Shown here one piece after another: positions 7,657 through 15,683 of a DNA stretch of 47,707 nt. The DNA is from a virus, in the IMG/VR virus record IMGVR_UViG_3300027848_000035, positions 1 through 47,707 of that record; one strand, written 5' to 3'. The position numbers and the translations under genes were made by a program. The stretch's first letter is position 1. Every line of letters starts with the position of its first letter. The notes below the pieces were generated by a model. The model made no database searches and had not been told where the DNA came from. It saw only the letters and a program-made list of their open reading frames with translations.

Positions 7657-9510
7657 TTACTTAGCGTCCCCCCAGCTTGATGCAATAACTGGGTCTGCTC
7701 GTAGGGGAACTTTTAAGGTGATACAATTTTCCATGCATTCTCTTACGTCTTCCTTTGCCTCATCTAAGATGTCTAGGTCCGCCTCGATTACAATTTCATC
7801 GTGAATTGAATTGATAATCATGGCTTTATCTATCCACCATCCTTTCTTCTTCCACCTATTTCTTAGCTTTATTTGAGCCAACTGAATAATAATAGCTCCC
7901 GCCGCCTGTCCTGGGAAATTATTTAACTGGTTGAGGTTTAGTTTTTCGGACCTCTCTTTGCGGGCATCGTCAGTAATGTTTCTCTGCCTACCTAACAGGG
8001 ACATAACCGGCTGTTTCGCCCTGTACGATCTTGTCACTGACTTCAAAAACCTATCCACCCCAGAGTATTTGCGAAGAAACCCGCGTACAATATCTTCCCA
8101 TACATCTTGGGATATTTTAGGGTATTGAGTGTGTAATCTATACGCCTTTGCGTTGTAGATAATCGCCAAATTAGCGACCTTACCCGCTTTTCTATCCCCG
8201 TTCATTTGTGGGATGGAATCTGTCGTAGCTTGGTGAAGGTCTTGACCGTGCCAAAATCCGCCACTCTCATTTTCCTTTGCCCCACAGGATGGGCAGTTTC
8301 TTAGGATTCTATTAGCTGCTCCTTTTGCCCCACATGGGCATGAATAATTAAGGTAGGCATCCATAAATCCTTTATCTGCGGTTATGTGTCCTGCTAGCCT
8401 CAACTCCAATTGAGAATAATCAGATACGATTAGTTTCTTGCCTTTGCCAGCTACGAATGCCTTGCGAATATTTATACCCGCCAATTCTGGCTCCGAATAC
8501 TCAGTAGGAACATTCTGCAAATTATGATCGCTGCTTCTGGTTCGCCCTGTGTTAGAATGCAGATAGAAGTTCCCATGAACTCTACCATCCTTACTCACTG
8601 ATTCCTCCGTTGTTAAAGGCTCAATGTAAGTGGATATCAACTTAGCTACCTTTCGGTAACTAATGATCAGCTTGCAAACAGCATACCGCTTTGATAGTAT
8701 GATTAGGTTAGCCTCATCTAATGCTACCTTTCCGGTATTTCTGTTTTCGACTAATCCTTTCGGGGAATATCCAAGTTCATAAAATAGCCGTTTCTTTAGC
8801 TGCCCTGGGCTGGATATGTTTAACTTGCCGATCTTCTTAAAGATGCTCTTTTCAATTCTAGTTTTGGCCGCCAATAGTTTTATGTAAAGAGGGCGAGCCT
8901 GGTCAACATCCCATAGCATACCGTAGTACGATATGTCAGTAAATACTAACAGTGACTTCATCAAGACCGTGAATAATTCCCAGCATCCTTTTTTCTTTAC
9001 CTTCGGGCGGTAATCTAAGTAGATACGAAGCTCCCAGTATACGTCATCCTTGCCGTAATCATAAAAAGCCTGAGTGTCTAGCCCTGCGGCAGACGCCTCT
9101 TTGTAGCTAGACATCTTTTCCCCGTAAATCTCAGGGACGACATCCTTTAGCCCGTATGACTGCATGTTTTCATCATACAGATTTAGAAGTACGATGGTGT
9201 CTCGGATTAGGGGATCTTGAAATACATACCCGGCAGACTTTAAGCAATTCAAGTCAAATGATGCATTATGGGCGATTACCTCGATATCACCTACAAAGCA
9301 ATTAGTGAGTATCTTCTGGATGTCTTCTCTGGAGGTATAATACTCAGAGATAATCTTGCCATCTTTGAATGACGAAAATCCACAACCGTGAATATCAAAG
9401 TTGGGCAAACTCCACTTAGTAGTAGATTCATGCTCCACGTCAAAGCACAGTAACTTTGAATCAGTGGCAACTTTAATCATTTCGGCTACTGAGATTTTAG
9501 GGGCTATCAT
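7657..9510 (-). CDS. polA: Family A DNA polymerase with 3'-5' exonuclease and zinc-ribbon insert
   Basis: This 617-residue replicative polymerase has a DnaQ-like 3'-5' exonuclease (Exo I D24-x-E26 in LLCFDVEHE, Exo II AHNASFDL, Exo III YGKDDV) and no 5' nuclease domain. The polymerase domain shows NLQNVP, motif A VSDYSQLELR, motif B from R440 to N453, and motif C IHDEIVIE. Motif B has Leu448 where E. coli Pol I has Phe762 and Asn453 where the usual Tyr-Gly follows. Between motifs A and B an insertion carries C391-x-C393 and C406-x-x-C409, a zinc-ribbon pattern. It is flanked by a two-hairpin intergenic region upstream and phoH downstream. It is the likely phage replicase. Confidence 0.93.
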   Translation of the reverse strand: MIAPKISVAEMIKVATDSKLLCFDVEHESTTKWSLPNFDIHGCGFSSFKDGKIISEYYTSREDIQKILTNCFVGDIEVIAHNASFDLNCLKSAGYVFQDPLIRDTIVLLNLYDENMQSYGLKDVVPEIYGEKMSSYKEASAAGLDTQAFYDYGKDDVYWELRIYLDYRPKVKKKGCWELFTVLMKSLLVFTDISYYGMLWDVDQARPLYIKLLAAKTRIEKSIFKKIGKLNISSPGQLKKRLFYELGYSPKGLVENRNTGKVALDEANLIILSKRYAVCKLIISYRKVAKLISTYIEPLTTEESVSKDGRVHGNFYLHSNTGRTRSSDHNLQNVPTEYSEPELAGINIRKAFVAGKGKKLIVSDYSQLELRLAGHITADKGFMDAYLNYSCPCGAKGAANRILRNCPSCGAKENESGGFWHGQDLHQATTDSIPQMNGDRKAGKVANLAIIYNAKAYRLHTQYPKISQDVWEDIVRGFLRKYSGVDRFLKSVTRSYRAKQPVMSLLGRQRNITDDARKERSEKLNLNQLNNFPGQAAGAIIIQLAQIKLRNRWKKKGWWIDKAMIINSIHDEIVIEADLDILDEAKEDVRECMENCITLKVPLRADPVIASSWGDAK

Positions 9511-9553
9511 GTATCTTTCAATCTCAATGAATTAGTGAATCTTTACCATACTT

Positions 9554-9574
9554 AAAAAGCCGTTCTCTCCCGGC
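9554..9574 (-). terminator. Weak terminator-like hairpin before the polymerase gene
   Basis: The 109-base gap between the 139-aa gene and the polymerase gene contains a 4-bp GC-only stem (GCCG/CGGC, 8-base loop) that on the minus strand runs into TTTTT. A second hairpin just upstream pairs ACACC with GGTGT and encloses a C(TTCG)G tetraloop. Together they could end transcription of the repeat-protein pair. No promoter was recognisable in the remainder. Confidence 0.45.
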
Positions 9575-9619
9575 AGTCACACCACTACCCGAAGGCTGAA
9601 GCAGGTGTCGCTTAACATA

Positions 9620-10039
9620 CTAATCCAATACTCGCCTAAGCTCTTCCGCGAAGGATCGCTGACCTGGGAAAGCATACCATCCTGGTGGCATATCAACGCA
9701 GTCCCCATGCTCTGGGTGAAGCAATGATCGTGAAAGAGTGAACTTCATAACTGGTCCATCCAAGGCGTTTGCATCCTTTAGACTATACTCAGTTACTCCT
9801 TCATCACTGTCTAGGGTATGCCTGCTGCCGACCGTACTCCCTGGGGCCACTTGGAGATTAACTTTGTCACGACGGGTCAGCAAGCCTTCTTCGAAGTTGT
9901 CAGGTAGTCGGATAATTCTAACATCCCCTTGTCTCCACTCATCCAACGGCTCCATATTTGCAAGAGATTGGGGACTGTCATTTACGATTGACTCTACTTG
10001 AGCCTTAACTTTGTTAAACGATTCAATTGCTGTGATCAT
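9620..10039 (-). CDS. Partner protein of the DUF6745-like repeat gene, 139 aa
   Basis: This small soluble protein matches a pattern I associate with genes lying next to DUF6745-type proteins: W-x-Q-G-D-V (WRQGDVRIIRL), an APGSTVGSRHTLD segment, a GPVMKFT strand, HPEHGD, then PPGWY and a closing helix SFAEELRRVLD. The conserved His residues in GSRH and HPEH could bind metal. The gene starts in a TAATG overlap with the repeat gene, so the two are translated together. No enzyme activity is known to me for either protein. The family recognition is from memory, not a search. Confidence 0.65.
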   Translation of the reverse strand: MITAIESFNKVKAQVESIVNDSPQSLANMEPLDEWRQGDVRIIRLPDNFEEGLLTRRDKVNLQVAPGSTVGSRHTLDSDEGVTEYSLKDANALDGPVMKFTLSRSLLHPEHGDCVDMPPGWYAFPGQRSFAEELRRVLD

Positions 10040-12510
10040 TATGTTCTTCCTATGACTCTGGTTTTTGGAATTATTCTATCGATACTTGATCCGCTGTGTA
10101 GCCAATCCTGAGCTTGATCGCAAGTGGCTACGTCCTTTGCGAATTCTAATGAAAATACTTTCGCGGTAGAAGGGCAAGAGCAAATCAGTACCCGCATTTC
10201 CCCGCACTCCATTAACGCCTCATTAGTCTGCTCGATATCATTAGTCTGCTCGTCAAGAACAGTAGCTTGCATCTGTTCTAGATAAGACTGCCAACCAAAT
10301 CGATCAATTCGAACCCTCTTTACCTCCTCGTTTTTCTCTTGGTTAATCTGGTCTAAAGTTTGCGTCTCCGGACGCATAACGATTTGCTCATCGACTGGTA
10401 CGCCATTGATTGTCCATAACTTAAACTCATTATTGTATTCTACCGAAGGACCGTCATCACAGTGGAGAAATGTACCTTCCCAATTTACTTGAGTAGGCTT
10501 CTTCAATATGTATACGGCCTTATCACACCACATCCAAACAGGACACCTCTTATTGAATTCAGAAAATAAGGAAAGTTTATCCTCATCTAACTTTACGCCA
10601 AGGGCCACTGCCCCCTCGTAGTAACCACACCATGCATTCCACCACCCTCCGCAGTAGATGTTTAGTTTTTTAGCAGGAACCCCGCTAACCTGGTTGTTAA
10701 TGATGGAGTAAATCTTGTCGGCTATCTGGTCATCAAGCTGGTCGTTAATCTGTTCGCTTAGTTTAGCGTAAGACTTTTGTTCAAGCTGGGTGTAAATCTT
10801 GCGGCTAAGCTGGTCGGTAATCTGGTGGTAAAACGGCTCATCAAGCTGGTCATCAAGCTGGTCCCCAATCTGGGCATTAAGCTGGCTGCTAACCTGGTTG
10901 TGAAGCTGGTCCCCAATCTGGTCATCAAGCTGGTTGTAAATCTGTTCGCTAATCTGGTCGCTAAGCGGGCTGTCAAGCTGGTTGCGAAGCTGGTTGAGAA
11001 TCTGGTTGTCAAGCTGGCTGCCAATCTGGTTGCTAAGCGGGCTGCCAAGCTGGTTGTCAGGCTGGTTGTCAAGCTGGTTGCGAATCTTGTCGCTAAGCTG
11101 GTCGTGAATCTGGTTGTTAATCTGGTTGTAAATCTGGAGGTAAATATGGAGGTGAATCTTGGTGCCAAGCTGCGATTTAAGCGGGCCATCAAGCTGGTAG
11201 TGAAGATGGTCACTGATCTGTTCACCAAGCTGGTCGTCAGTCTGGCTGTCAAGCAGATCATCAATCTGGTCCTCAAGCTGGTTGTAAATCTGGTTGCTAA
11301 GCTGGCTGCCAATCTGGCTGCCAATCTGGTTGCGAAGCTGGTTGTGAATCCGATCCTCAAGCTGGCTGCCAAGCTGGTTGTGAAGCTGACTGCCAAGCTG
11401 GTTGTGAAGCTGGTCGTCAATCTGGTTGTAAATCTGGAGGTTAAGCTGGTTGAGAATCTTGTCGCTAAGCTGGTCGTCAAGCTGGTCGTGAATATTGTCT
11501 TTAATCCGATCCTCAAGATGGTCGCTAATCTGGATGCCAATCTGGTTGTGAAGCTGGGTGCGAATCTGGTTGCGAATCTGGCTGCTAATCTGGATGTTAA
11601 GCTGGTCGTTAATCTGGTAGTCAGTCTGGTCACCAATCTCTCGGCCAAGCCGTTTGCTAATCTGATCATCAAGCTTGTCATCAAGCTGGCTGCCAATCTG
11701 GTCGCTAAGCTGGTTGTAAATCTGGTCGTCAATCTGGGTGTCAAGCTGGTCGTGAATCTTCGACATAAGCTGGTTGCGAATCTGGTAGCTAAGCTGGTTG
11801 TAAATCTGGTTGCGAAGCTGGTTGTGAATCCGATCCTCAAGCTGGGTATCAAGCTGGTCTCCAATCTGGCTGCCAATCTGGTTGTAAATCTGGAGGTTAA
11901 GCTGGTTGTGAATCTGGCCCTCAAGCTGGTCCTCAAGCTGGTCGCTAAGCTGGGGGTGAATCTGGCTGCCAATCTGGTTGTAAATCTGGCTGCGAATCTG
12001 GCTGTCAAGCTGTTTGTGAATCTGGCTGCTAATCTGGTTGTCAATCGGGTTATACATCTGATCTTTAGTCTGGCCTTCAAGATGGTCCCCAATCTGGCCC
12101 CCAAGCCGTTCACCAAGCTGGTCCTCAATCTGGTCGTGAATCTGGCCGCTAAGCTGGCTTCCAATCTGGTTGGTAATCTGGTTGTGAATCTGGCTGCCAA
12201 TCTGGTCGTTAATCTGGTCGCTAATCTGGCCGTGAATCTGGGCGTGAAGCTGGCGTTTGAGACGGGACTTAATCAGGGCCCTTAGATTTGTATCATTTAA
12301 CGCGGGCATCAATCGAGACAACGCCTGTGCTTCTTGAGGGGAACCCACAAGGAATACCGGCACTTTAGGCAAGTCTAATTTTTCCAGCAATTTGTGTACG
12401 GTTTCAGTCACCTCTTCATGGGTGTACTGAGCAGTCTGTTCCTCGTTAAGCCATCGTTCTTTAATCTTATCGACTTCTGCCCACTGTTCTTCTGATACTT
12501 TATCAATCAT
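10039..12510 (-). CDS. Giant tetrapeptide-repeat protein, DUF6745-like
   Basis: This 823-residue protein has three parts. Residues 1-88 form a charged helical head with LPKVPVFLVGSPQEAQAL. Residues about 89-605 are a tandem array of some 130 tetrapeptides of form [N/D/S]-Q-[I/L]-x. Residues 606-823 form a Trp/Cys-rich globular tail (NIYCGGWWNAWCGYYEGA, then HCDDGPSVEY, WTINGVPV, and VKRVRIDRFGWQSYL). The head and tail resemble DUF6745 proteins, which usually have a much shorter [D]-Q-V-x array. A good AAGGAT ribosome binding site precedes the ATG. It sits between a structured RNA and its small partner gene. Function is unknown; a solenoid or elongated scaffold is a structural guess. Confidence 0.85.
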   Translation of the reverse strand: MIDKVSEEQWAEVDKIKERWLNEEQTAQYTHEEVTETVHKLLEKLDLPKVPVFLVGSPQEAQALSRLMPALNDTNLRALIKSRLKRQLHAQIHGQISDQINDQIGSQIHNQITNQIGSQLSGQIHDQIEDQLGERLGGQIGDHLEGQTKDQMYNPIDNQISSQIHKQLDSQIRSQIYNQIGSQIHPQLSDQLEDQLEGQIHNQLNLQIYNQIGSQIGDQLDTQLEDRIHNQLRNQIYNQLSYQIRNQLMSKIHDQLDTQIDDQIYNQLSDQIGSQLDDKLDDQISKRLGREIGDQTDYQINDQLNIQISSQIRNQIRTQLHNQIGIQISDHLEDRIKDNIHDQLDDQLSDKILNQLNLQIYNQIDDQLHNQLGSQLHNQLGSQLEDRIHNQLRNQIGSQIGSQLSNQIYNQLEDQIDDLLDSQTDDQLGEQISDHLHYQLDGPLKSQLGTKIHLHIYLQIYNQINNQIHDQLSDKIRNQLDNQPDNQLGSPLSNQIGSQLDNQILNQLRNQLDSPLSDQISEQIYNQLDDQIGDQLHNQVSSQLNAQIGDQLDDQLDEPFYHQITDQLSRKIYTQLEQKSYAKLSEQINDQLDDQIADKIYSIINNQVSGVPAKKLNIYCGGWWNAWCGYYEGAVALGVKLDEDKLSLFSEFNKRCPVWMWCDKAVYILKKPTQVNWEGTFLHCDDGPSVEYNNEFKLWTINGVPVDEQIVMRPETQTLDQINQEKNEEVKRVRIDRFGWQSYLEQMQATVLDEQTNDIEQTNEALMECGEMRVLICSCPSTAKVFSLEFAKDVATCDQAQDWLHSGSSIDRIIPKTRVIGRT
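10690..12246 (-). repeat. About 130 tandem 12-bp units coding for the Q-[I/L]-x-[N/D/S] array
   Basis: The unit on the coding strand is CAG, ATT or CTT, a variable codon, then AAC, GAC or AGC. Units differ mostly at codon first and second positions, while CAG and the T or C wobble bases stay nearly constant. The 12-base period keeps phase through more than 1.5 kb. Because the period is a multiple of three and the unit lacks stops in other frames, long false frames appear on both strands here. Confidence 0.9.
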
Positions 12511-12546
12511 TTGACTAATCCTTAATATTCTATTTCATCTAAAATT

Positions 12547-12768
12547 GAAAAAACAAGGCAGGGATTCGCACCCTGCATGAGGCAATTACCTTACGGTGAT
12601 ATAACCGGGATCATCCGTACTTCAGTGTGTTATTTGAATCTCTACCGGCCCTTATCCGGTCAAAGAGATATCCATCATAAACGTCACTCTTATTACTAAG
12701 AGTAGTCAGACTTTAACATTCTGCCTCTCGCACTGATACTAGCGTATACCTATTCCGCCACTTGTTTT
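12547..12768 (-). ncRNA. Structured RNA candidate with tRNA-like ends
   Basis: The 267-base gap between the SSB-like gene and the repeat gene has no convincing frame but strong RNA structure on the minus strand. An 8-bp terminal helix pairs AAAACAAG (12768-12761) with CTTGTTTT (12557-12550). Just inside the 5' end is TGGCGGAATAGGTATACGC, which reads as U8 and a class II tRNA D-arm with a GG loop. Just inside the 3' end is a T-arm-like hairpin, CAGGG-TGCGAAT-CCCTG. Between them lie a perfect 7-bp hairpin with a GTAA loop (12703-12686), an 11-bp bulged hairpin (12669-12638), and shorter stems. It ends in six T residues. It is too long for an ordinary tRNA; an interrupted tRNA, a tRNA-like regulatory RNA or a degraded tRNA are possible. 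Confidence 0.45.
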
Positions 12769-12777
12769 GAATTCCCT

Positions 12778-13494
12778 TTAGAAGGGTAAGTCCTCGTCTA
12801 CGTCGTATGCTTCATTTGATTCTGATCCTTGATCTTGTACATCTTCGCCGAATTCTAGGTCAGGGTCAAGGCGTAATGCCAATTCCTTTATCATGTCCGG
12901 GTCAGATACCAGAGTCGCAGATAGCTCATCTAAAGTAAACGGCGTCTTGTCCTCTTCAGTAAGTTCGTAATCCGCCAAGGCCACATGAGCCTTGAACCGG
13001 AACTTGCTTCCTGTAATAGGAGGAGATGGTTGAGCCTCTGGGCCGCGAGATACTTCAAACATTGCGTATTGCAATTCGCCGTCTGCTTGTTCTAGTGCCT
13101 CACTTACAATTAGCTCATAGCTTTGTTTGGTGCAGAGCATCAATTTCTTAGTAATTGGTACTACTGTGCCATCCTTTTTAGTATAGGGACGAAGGTCCAA
13201 TACCGTAAAGAAACTAGCAGGGGATCTCCACCCCTTCTTAGCGGCACCCGCTGCGTCACATAGGATACAGTGCCCCTCATCCGAGGTACATACCGCCATG
13301 TGACTGTCTCGCTTACCGAAGAACAGCTTGTGAATAAGTTGAGCAGGGACTTCATTCAAATTATCCAAGAAGATAACAGGAGCCTTAGACTCGCCATAAT
13401 CTAACCGATATTGAAGTGTACTAACTCCGCCCGACTTTGCTGCTCTACGCTTTGCTTCCTCTTCGTACAGAGAGGCACCACGTTTAAACGTCAT
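12778..13494 (-). CDS. Single-stranded DNA-binding protein, phage type
   Basis: This 238-residue protein ends in an acidic tail closing with DVDEDLPF, the hallmark tip of bacterial and phage SSB proteins that recruits partners. The N-terminal half has a Cys cluster (C69, C76, C79 with nearby His) followed by aromatic strands (SFFTVLDLRPYTKKDG), a layout found in gp32-like and other zinc-containing phage SSBs rather than in the E. coli type. It would coat single-stranded DNA at the fork and contact primase and helicase. It overlaps the primase gene by four bases (ATGA) and is followed by the structured RNA. Confidence 0.75.
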   Translation of the reverse strand: MTFKRGASLYEEEAKRRAAKSGGVSTLQYRLDYGESKAPVIFLDNLNEVPAQLIHKLFFGKRDSHMAVCTSDEGHCILCDAAGAAKKGWRSPASFFTVLDLRPYTKKDGTVVPITKKLMLCTKQSYELIVSEALEQADGELQYAMFEVSRGPEAQPSPPITGSKFRFKAHVALADYELTEEDKTPFTLDELSATLVSDPDMIKELALRLDPDLEFGEDVQDQGSESNEAYDVDEDLPF

Positions 13495-14393
13495 AGTATG
13501 CTTTCTAAAAATTCTGAATAGCTGAAGTCCCCAGGGTCTTTAACATTGCCATTTGGGGACGTGAATGGCCAATGTATACGGTATAGTAGATTGGATGGAT
13601 ACATCCTCTCTAATTCACTGAATCCTTTTTCGCCTGCCTGATCTTGATCGAACATGCAGTATATCATTTTACCAGATTTCGCCAGAATGTCTACCTGCCT
13701 ATACGATATATTTGCAGTTGTAGTGCATCCTACGTCAAATCTGTTATCTTTTGCCCACGGGTATATCTTAAGCATGTCAGTAAATCCCTCTACTAGTAGT
13801 AGATTGTCATACTGCCATTTTTCTTCCCCGCCTATTATGGTAGACGTATTTATGAAATACTTGTAATGCTCTTTGCGTAGTATTCCTCTGCCAATCGCCC
13901 CAAGTAACCCTTTCTTATCCCTGACTGGAAATATTACCCTTTGAGTCCTTCTGTCGAATCTGGTGTCAAATTCCTCGTAGCAAGTTATTCCCCTGGACAG
14001 TAAGTATTTCTCGCCTGCGGTTCCTACGCAAGAAGGAAATGTCTGAAGTAGGTCGTCGTCAAAATACTCCCTTCTAAATCTCTGCTTTACGGGTCTTCGG
14101 AGTTTCAACTTAAGTCTATGGGCGTCTGCTGACCACCCCAATAGTAATGCCGCCGAGACTGAATCCTTTCGGTACTTGTTTACGGTGGTTAAGAAGGAGT
14201 AATAGTCCCCCTTGCATCCGCAAGCATAGCACTGAAACTTATCTATCTCTGGCCAAATCACTAAGGACTTGTTGATATCTGATCCCTTCTCGTGGGTCCA
14301 CTCGGCAAAAGGGCACTGGCAAATATATCCTTTGGAATACTCTTTATGAGATATTCCTAATTTCGTAAGGTCGGCACTTATGCTAAGGCTCAT
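13491..14393 (-). CDS. DnaG-type DNA primase
   Basis: This 300-residue primase has an N-terminal zinc-binding module with C25, C27, H34, C55, C58 and C60 (YICQCPF and FQCYACGCKGD), resembling the CHC2 finger. A central region (YLLSRGI, VIFPVRDKKGLLGAIGR) matches the DnaG catalytic core, and the TOPRIM motifs appear as LLLVEGFTDML and MIYCMFDQDQAG. It lacks a helicase domain, which is supplied by the separate DnaB-like gene upstream. It is coupled to the SSB-like gene by an ATGA overlap, so primase, helicase, loader and SSB form one replisome cassette. Confidence 0.9.
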   Translation of the reverse strand: MSLSISADLTKLGISHKEYSKGYICQCPFAEWTHEKGSDINKSLVIWPEIDKFQCYACGCKGDYYSFLTTVNKYRKDSVSAALLLGWSADAHRLKLKLRRPVKQRFRREYFDDDLLQTFPSCVGTAGEKYLLSRGITCYEEFDTRFDRRTQRVIFPVRDKKGLLGAIGRGILRKEHYKYFINTSTIIGGEEKWQYDNLLLVEGFTDMLKIYPWAKDNRFDVGCTTTANISYRQVDILAKSGKMIYCMFDQDQAGEKGFSELERMYPSNLLYRIHWPFTSPNGNVKDPGDFSYSEFLESIL

Positions 14394-14435
14394 GGTATCT
14401 CTTTATCCGCAGGCAATCTACAAGGTTAACTAAAT

Positions 14436-15683
14436 TTAATACTCGATTCCCTCTATCTCTTTAGGCTCCGAGTTTTCTATTTGACTAAAATCGCCGGTTG
14501 TCAGATCCCAATTAACTTGAAAAGACTTCTCAAGGTCTGAGTCAAAGTACTGCTTGATCTTACAAATGTGCATTGTCGCGGTTCTGGCAAGTCTATCATC
14601 CTCTGTCGCATCTAGGGCGATTAAGTTAGTAGCCGCAATCATAAAGTCGCTTCCGTATCGTGTTTGGTATCCTCTATTGTGATTGCCCAAACTCTTGCCA
14701 GTTCCCGGCTTCTCTTGAGTAGTCGTTACCCAAGGCAACCCTGTTCTATTAGATGCCCTTTGAAGATCCTCTACAATATTCTTGATTTTCTCCCAACCAT
14801 CCGCAGCCTTTGATGCCCCCTCAAGTCGATAACAGGCGTCCACAATCACTAAGTCTGGCTTATAGGTGTCCGCAAGCATTTGAATATCAGATACTGTTCT
14901 AACCTCATTGCTTGATGCCATTAGGATATCCCCGCCATTCTGGTCAGGGTTTAACAGGCAATCTCGGTACTTTATTTCTGCCATTAGGCTTAGCTTACGG
15001 CGGGTTAGGTCTTTGTGGCTTACTTTATGAATCAGGAAGTCCAATCGACCTAACATAGCCTCGGTGGGATCCTCCATCGTGACAAATAGTACCTTTTTCC
15101 CCTCTTGATAAGTATGCCTTGCTATCGCTGTACAGATGTACGACTTTCCTATATTGGCTTGGCCCGTAAACACATTCAAGGACGGCCCTACCCATCCACC
15201 TAGTAACTCGTTTAAGTTTGTCCAAGGGGTTGATAGCCCTTTGATGCCCCTTCGCTTTGACAGTCTGTATTCAAAGTACCGTTCTTTTCCACCAGATACA
15301 AAAGATGATAACTTTCGGTCATTAGTTACTACCTCAGATACCGATAGGAACTTGCTTATCGCCGCCGATGTATCCACATGGATTAAGTCAATGGCTGATG
15401 ATGCTATCTCTGTGATCTTCTGCTGACTTAGATATTCCTTGTACTTGTCGATAGCAAATTTGGGATTGTCTATCTTAGGAAGTTCTACGTCTAGTTCGTC
15501 TAGGATAGTATCCGCGTTTGGCCAAGTCTGGTAGGTGTCTACATAAGCCTTGATGTAATCACAAACCGTCTTAGTGGGCGAATCTAAATCTAGGAATGAT
15601 AAATTATTATCTAATAATGGCTTGAAGCTTTGACTGTCTATGCACAGTCGGATGAATCTTCGAGAAGCCTGGTGTAAAATCAT
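14436..15683 (-). CDS. DnaB-like replicative helicase
   Basis: This 415-residue RecA-fold ATPase resembles DnaB and gp4-type hexameric helicases. An N-terminal helical domain (to about residue 150) is followed by GIKGLSTPWTNLNELLGG, Walker A FTGQANIGKSY, a VTMEDP strand, LVIVDACY as Walker B, and a late motif (LPWVTTTQEKPG) that resembles the T-T-Q-x-x-R stretch. A C-terminal acidic tail follows. It would unwind the template 5'-3' ahead of the polymerase. Its ATG overlaps the stop of the loader gene (ATGA), and primase lies directly downstream. Confidence 0.88.
   Translation of the reverse strand: MILHQASRRFIRLCIDSQSFKPLLDNNLSFLDLDSPTKTVCDYIKAYVDTYQTWPNADTILDELDVELPKIDNPKFAIDKYKEYLSQQKITEIASSAIDLIHVDTSAAISKFLSVSEVVTNDRKLSSFVSGGKERYFEYRLSKRRGIKGLSTPWTNLNELLGGWVGPSLNVFTGQANIGKSYICTAIARHTYQEGKKVLFVTMEDPTEAMLGRLDFLIHKVSHKDLTRRKLSLMAEIKYRDCLLNPDQNGGDILMASSNEVRTVSDIQMLADTYKPDLVIVDACYRLEGASKAADGWEKIKNIVEDLQRASNRTGLPWVTTTQEKPGTGKSLGNHNRGYQTRYGSDFMIAATNLIALDATEDDRLARTATMHICKIKQYFDSDLEKSFQVNWDLTTGDFSQIENSEPKEIEGIEY

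Noticed and set aside
10690-12246. CRISPR array
   Set aside because: The 12-bp units are directly adjacent with no spacers and are in frame within a coding gene.
10777-12285. Long open frames on the plus strand (502 codons) and in another minus frame (480 codons) across the repeat array
   Set aside because: They arise because the 12-bp unit has no stop in these frames. They lack a plausible start context, their products are low-complexity shadows, and the tetrapeptide frame alone continues into globular regions at both ends.
10039-12510. Diversity-generating retroelement target
   Set aside because: Variation follows codon positions in the repeats, but no reverse transcriptase gene or template repeat was seen in the window.
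12547-12768. tmRNA or group I intron in a tRNA-Leu
   Set aside because: No tag frame, no Ala-type G-U acceptor pair and a short length argue against tmRNA. The conserved group I core sequences were not found and no second half of the anticodon stem could be matched. Kept only as an unassigned structured RNA.
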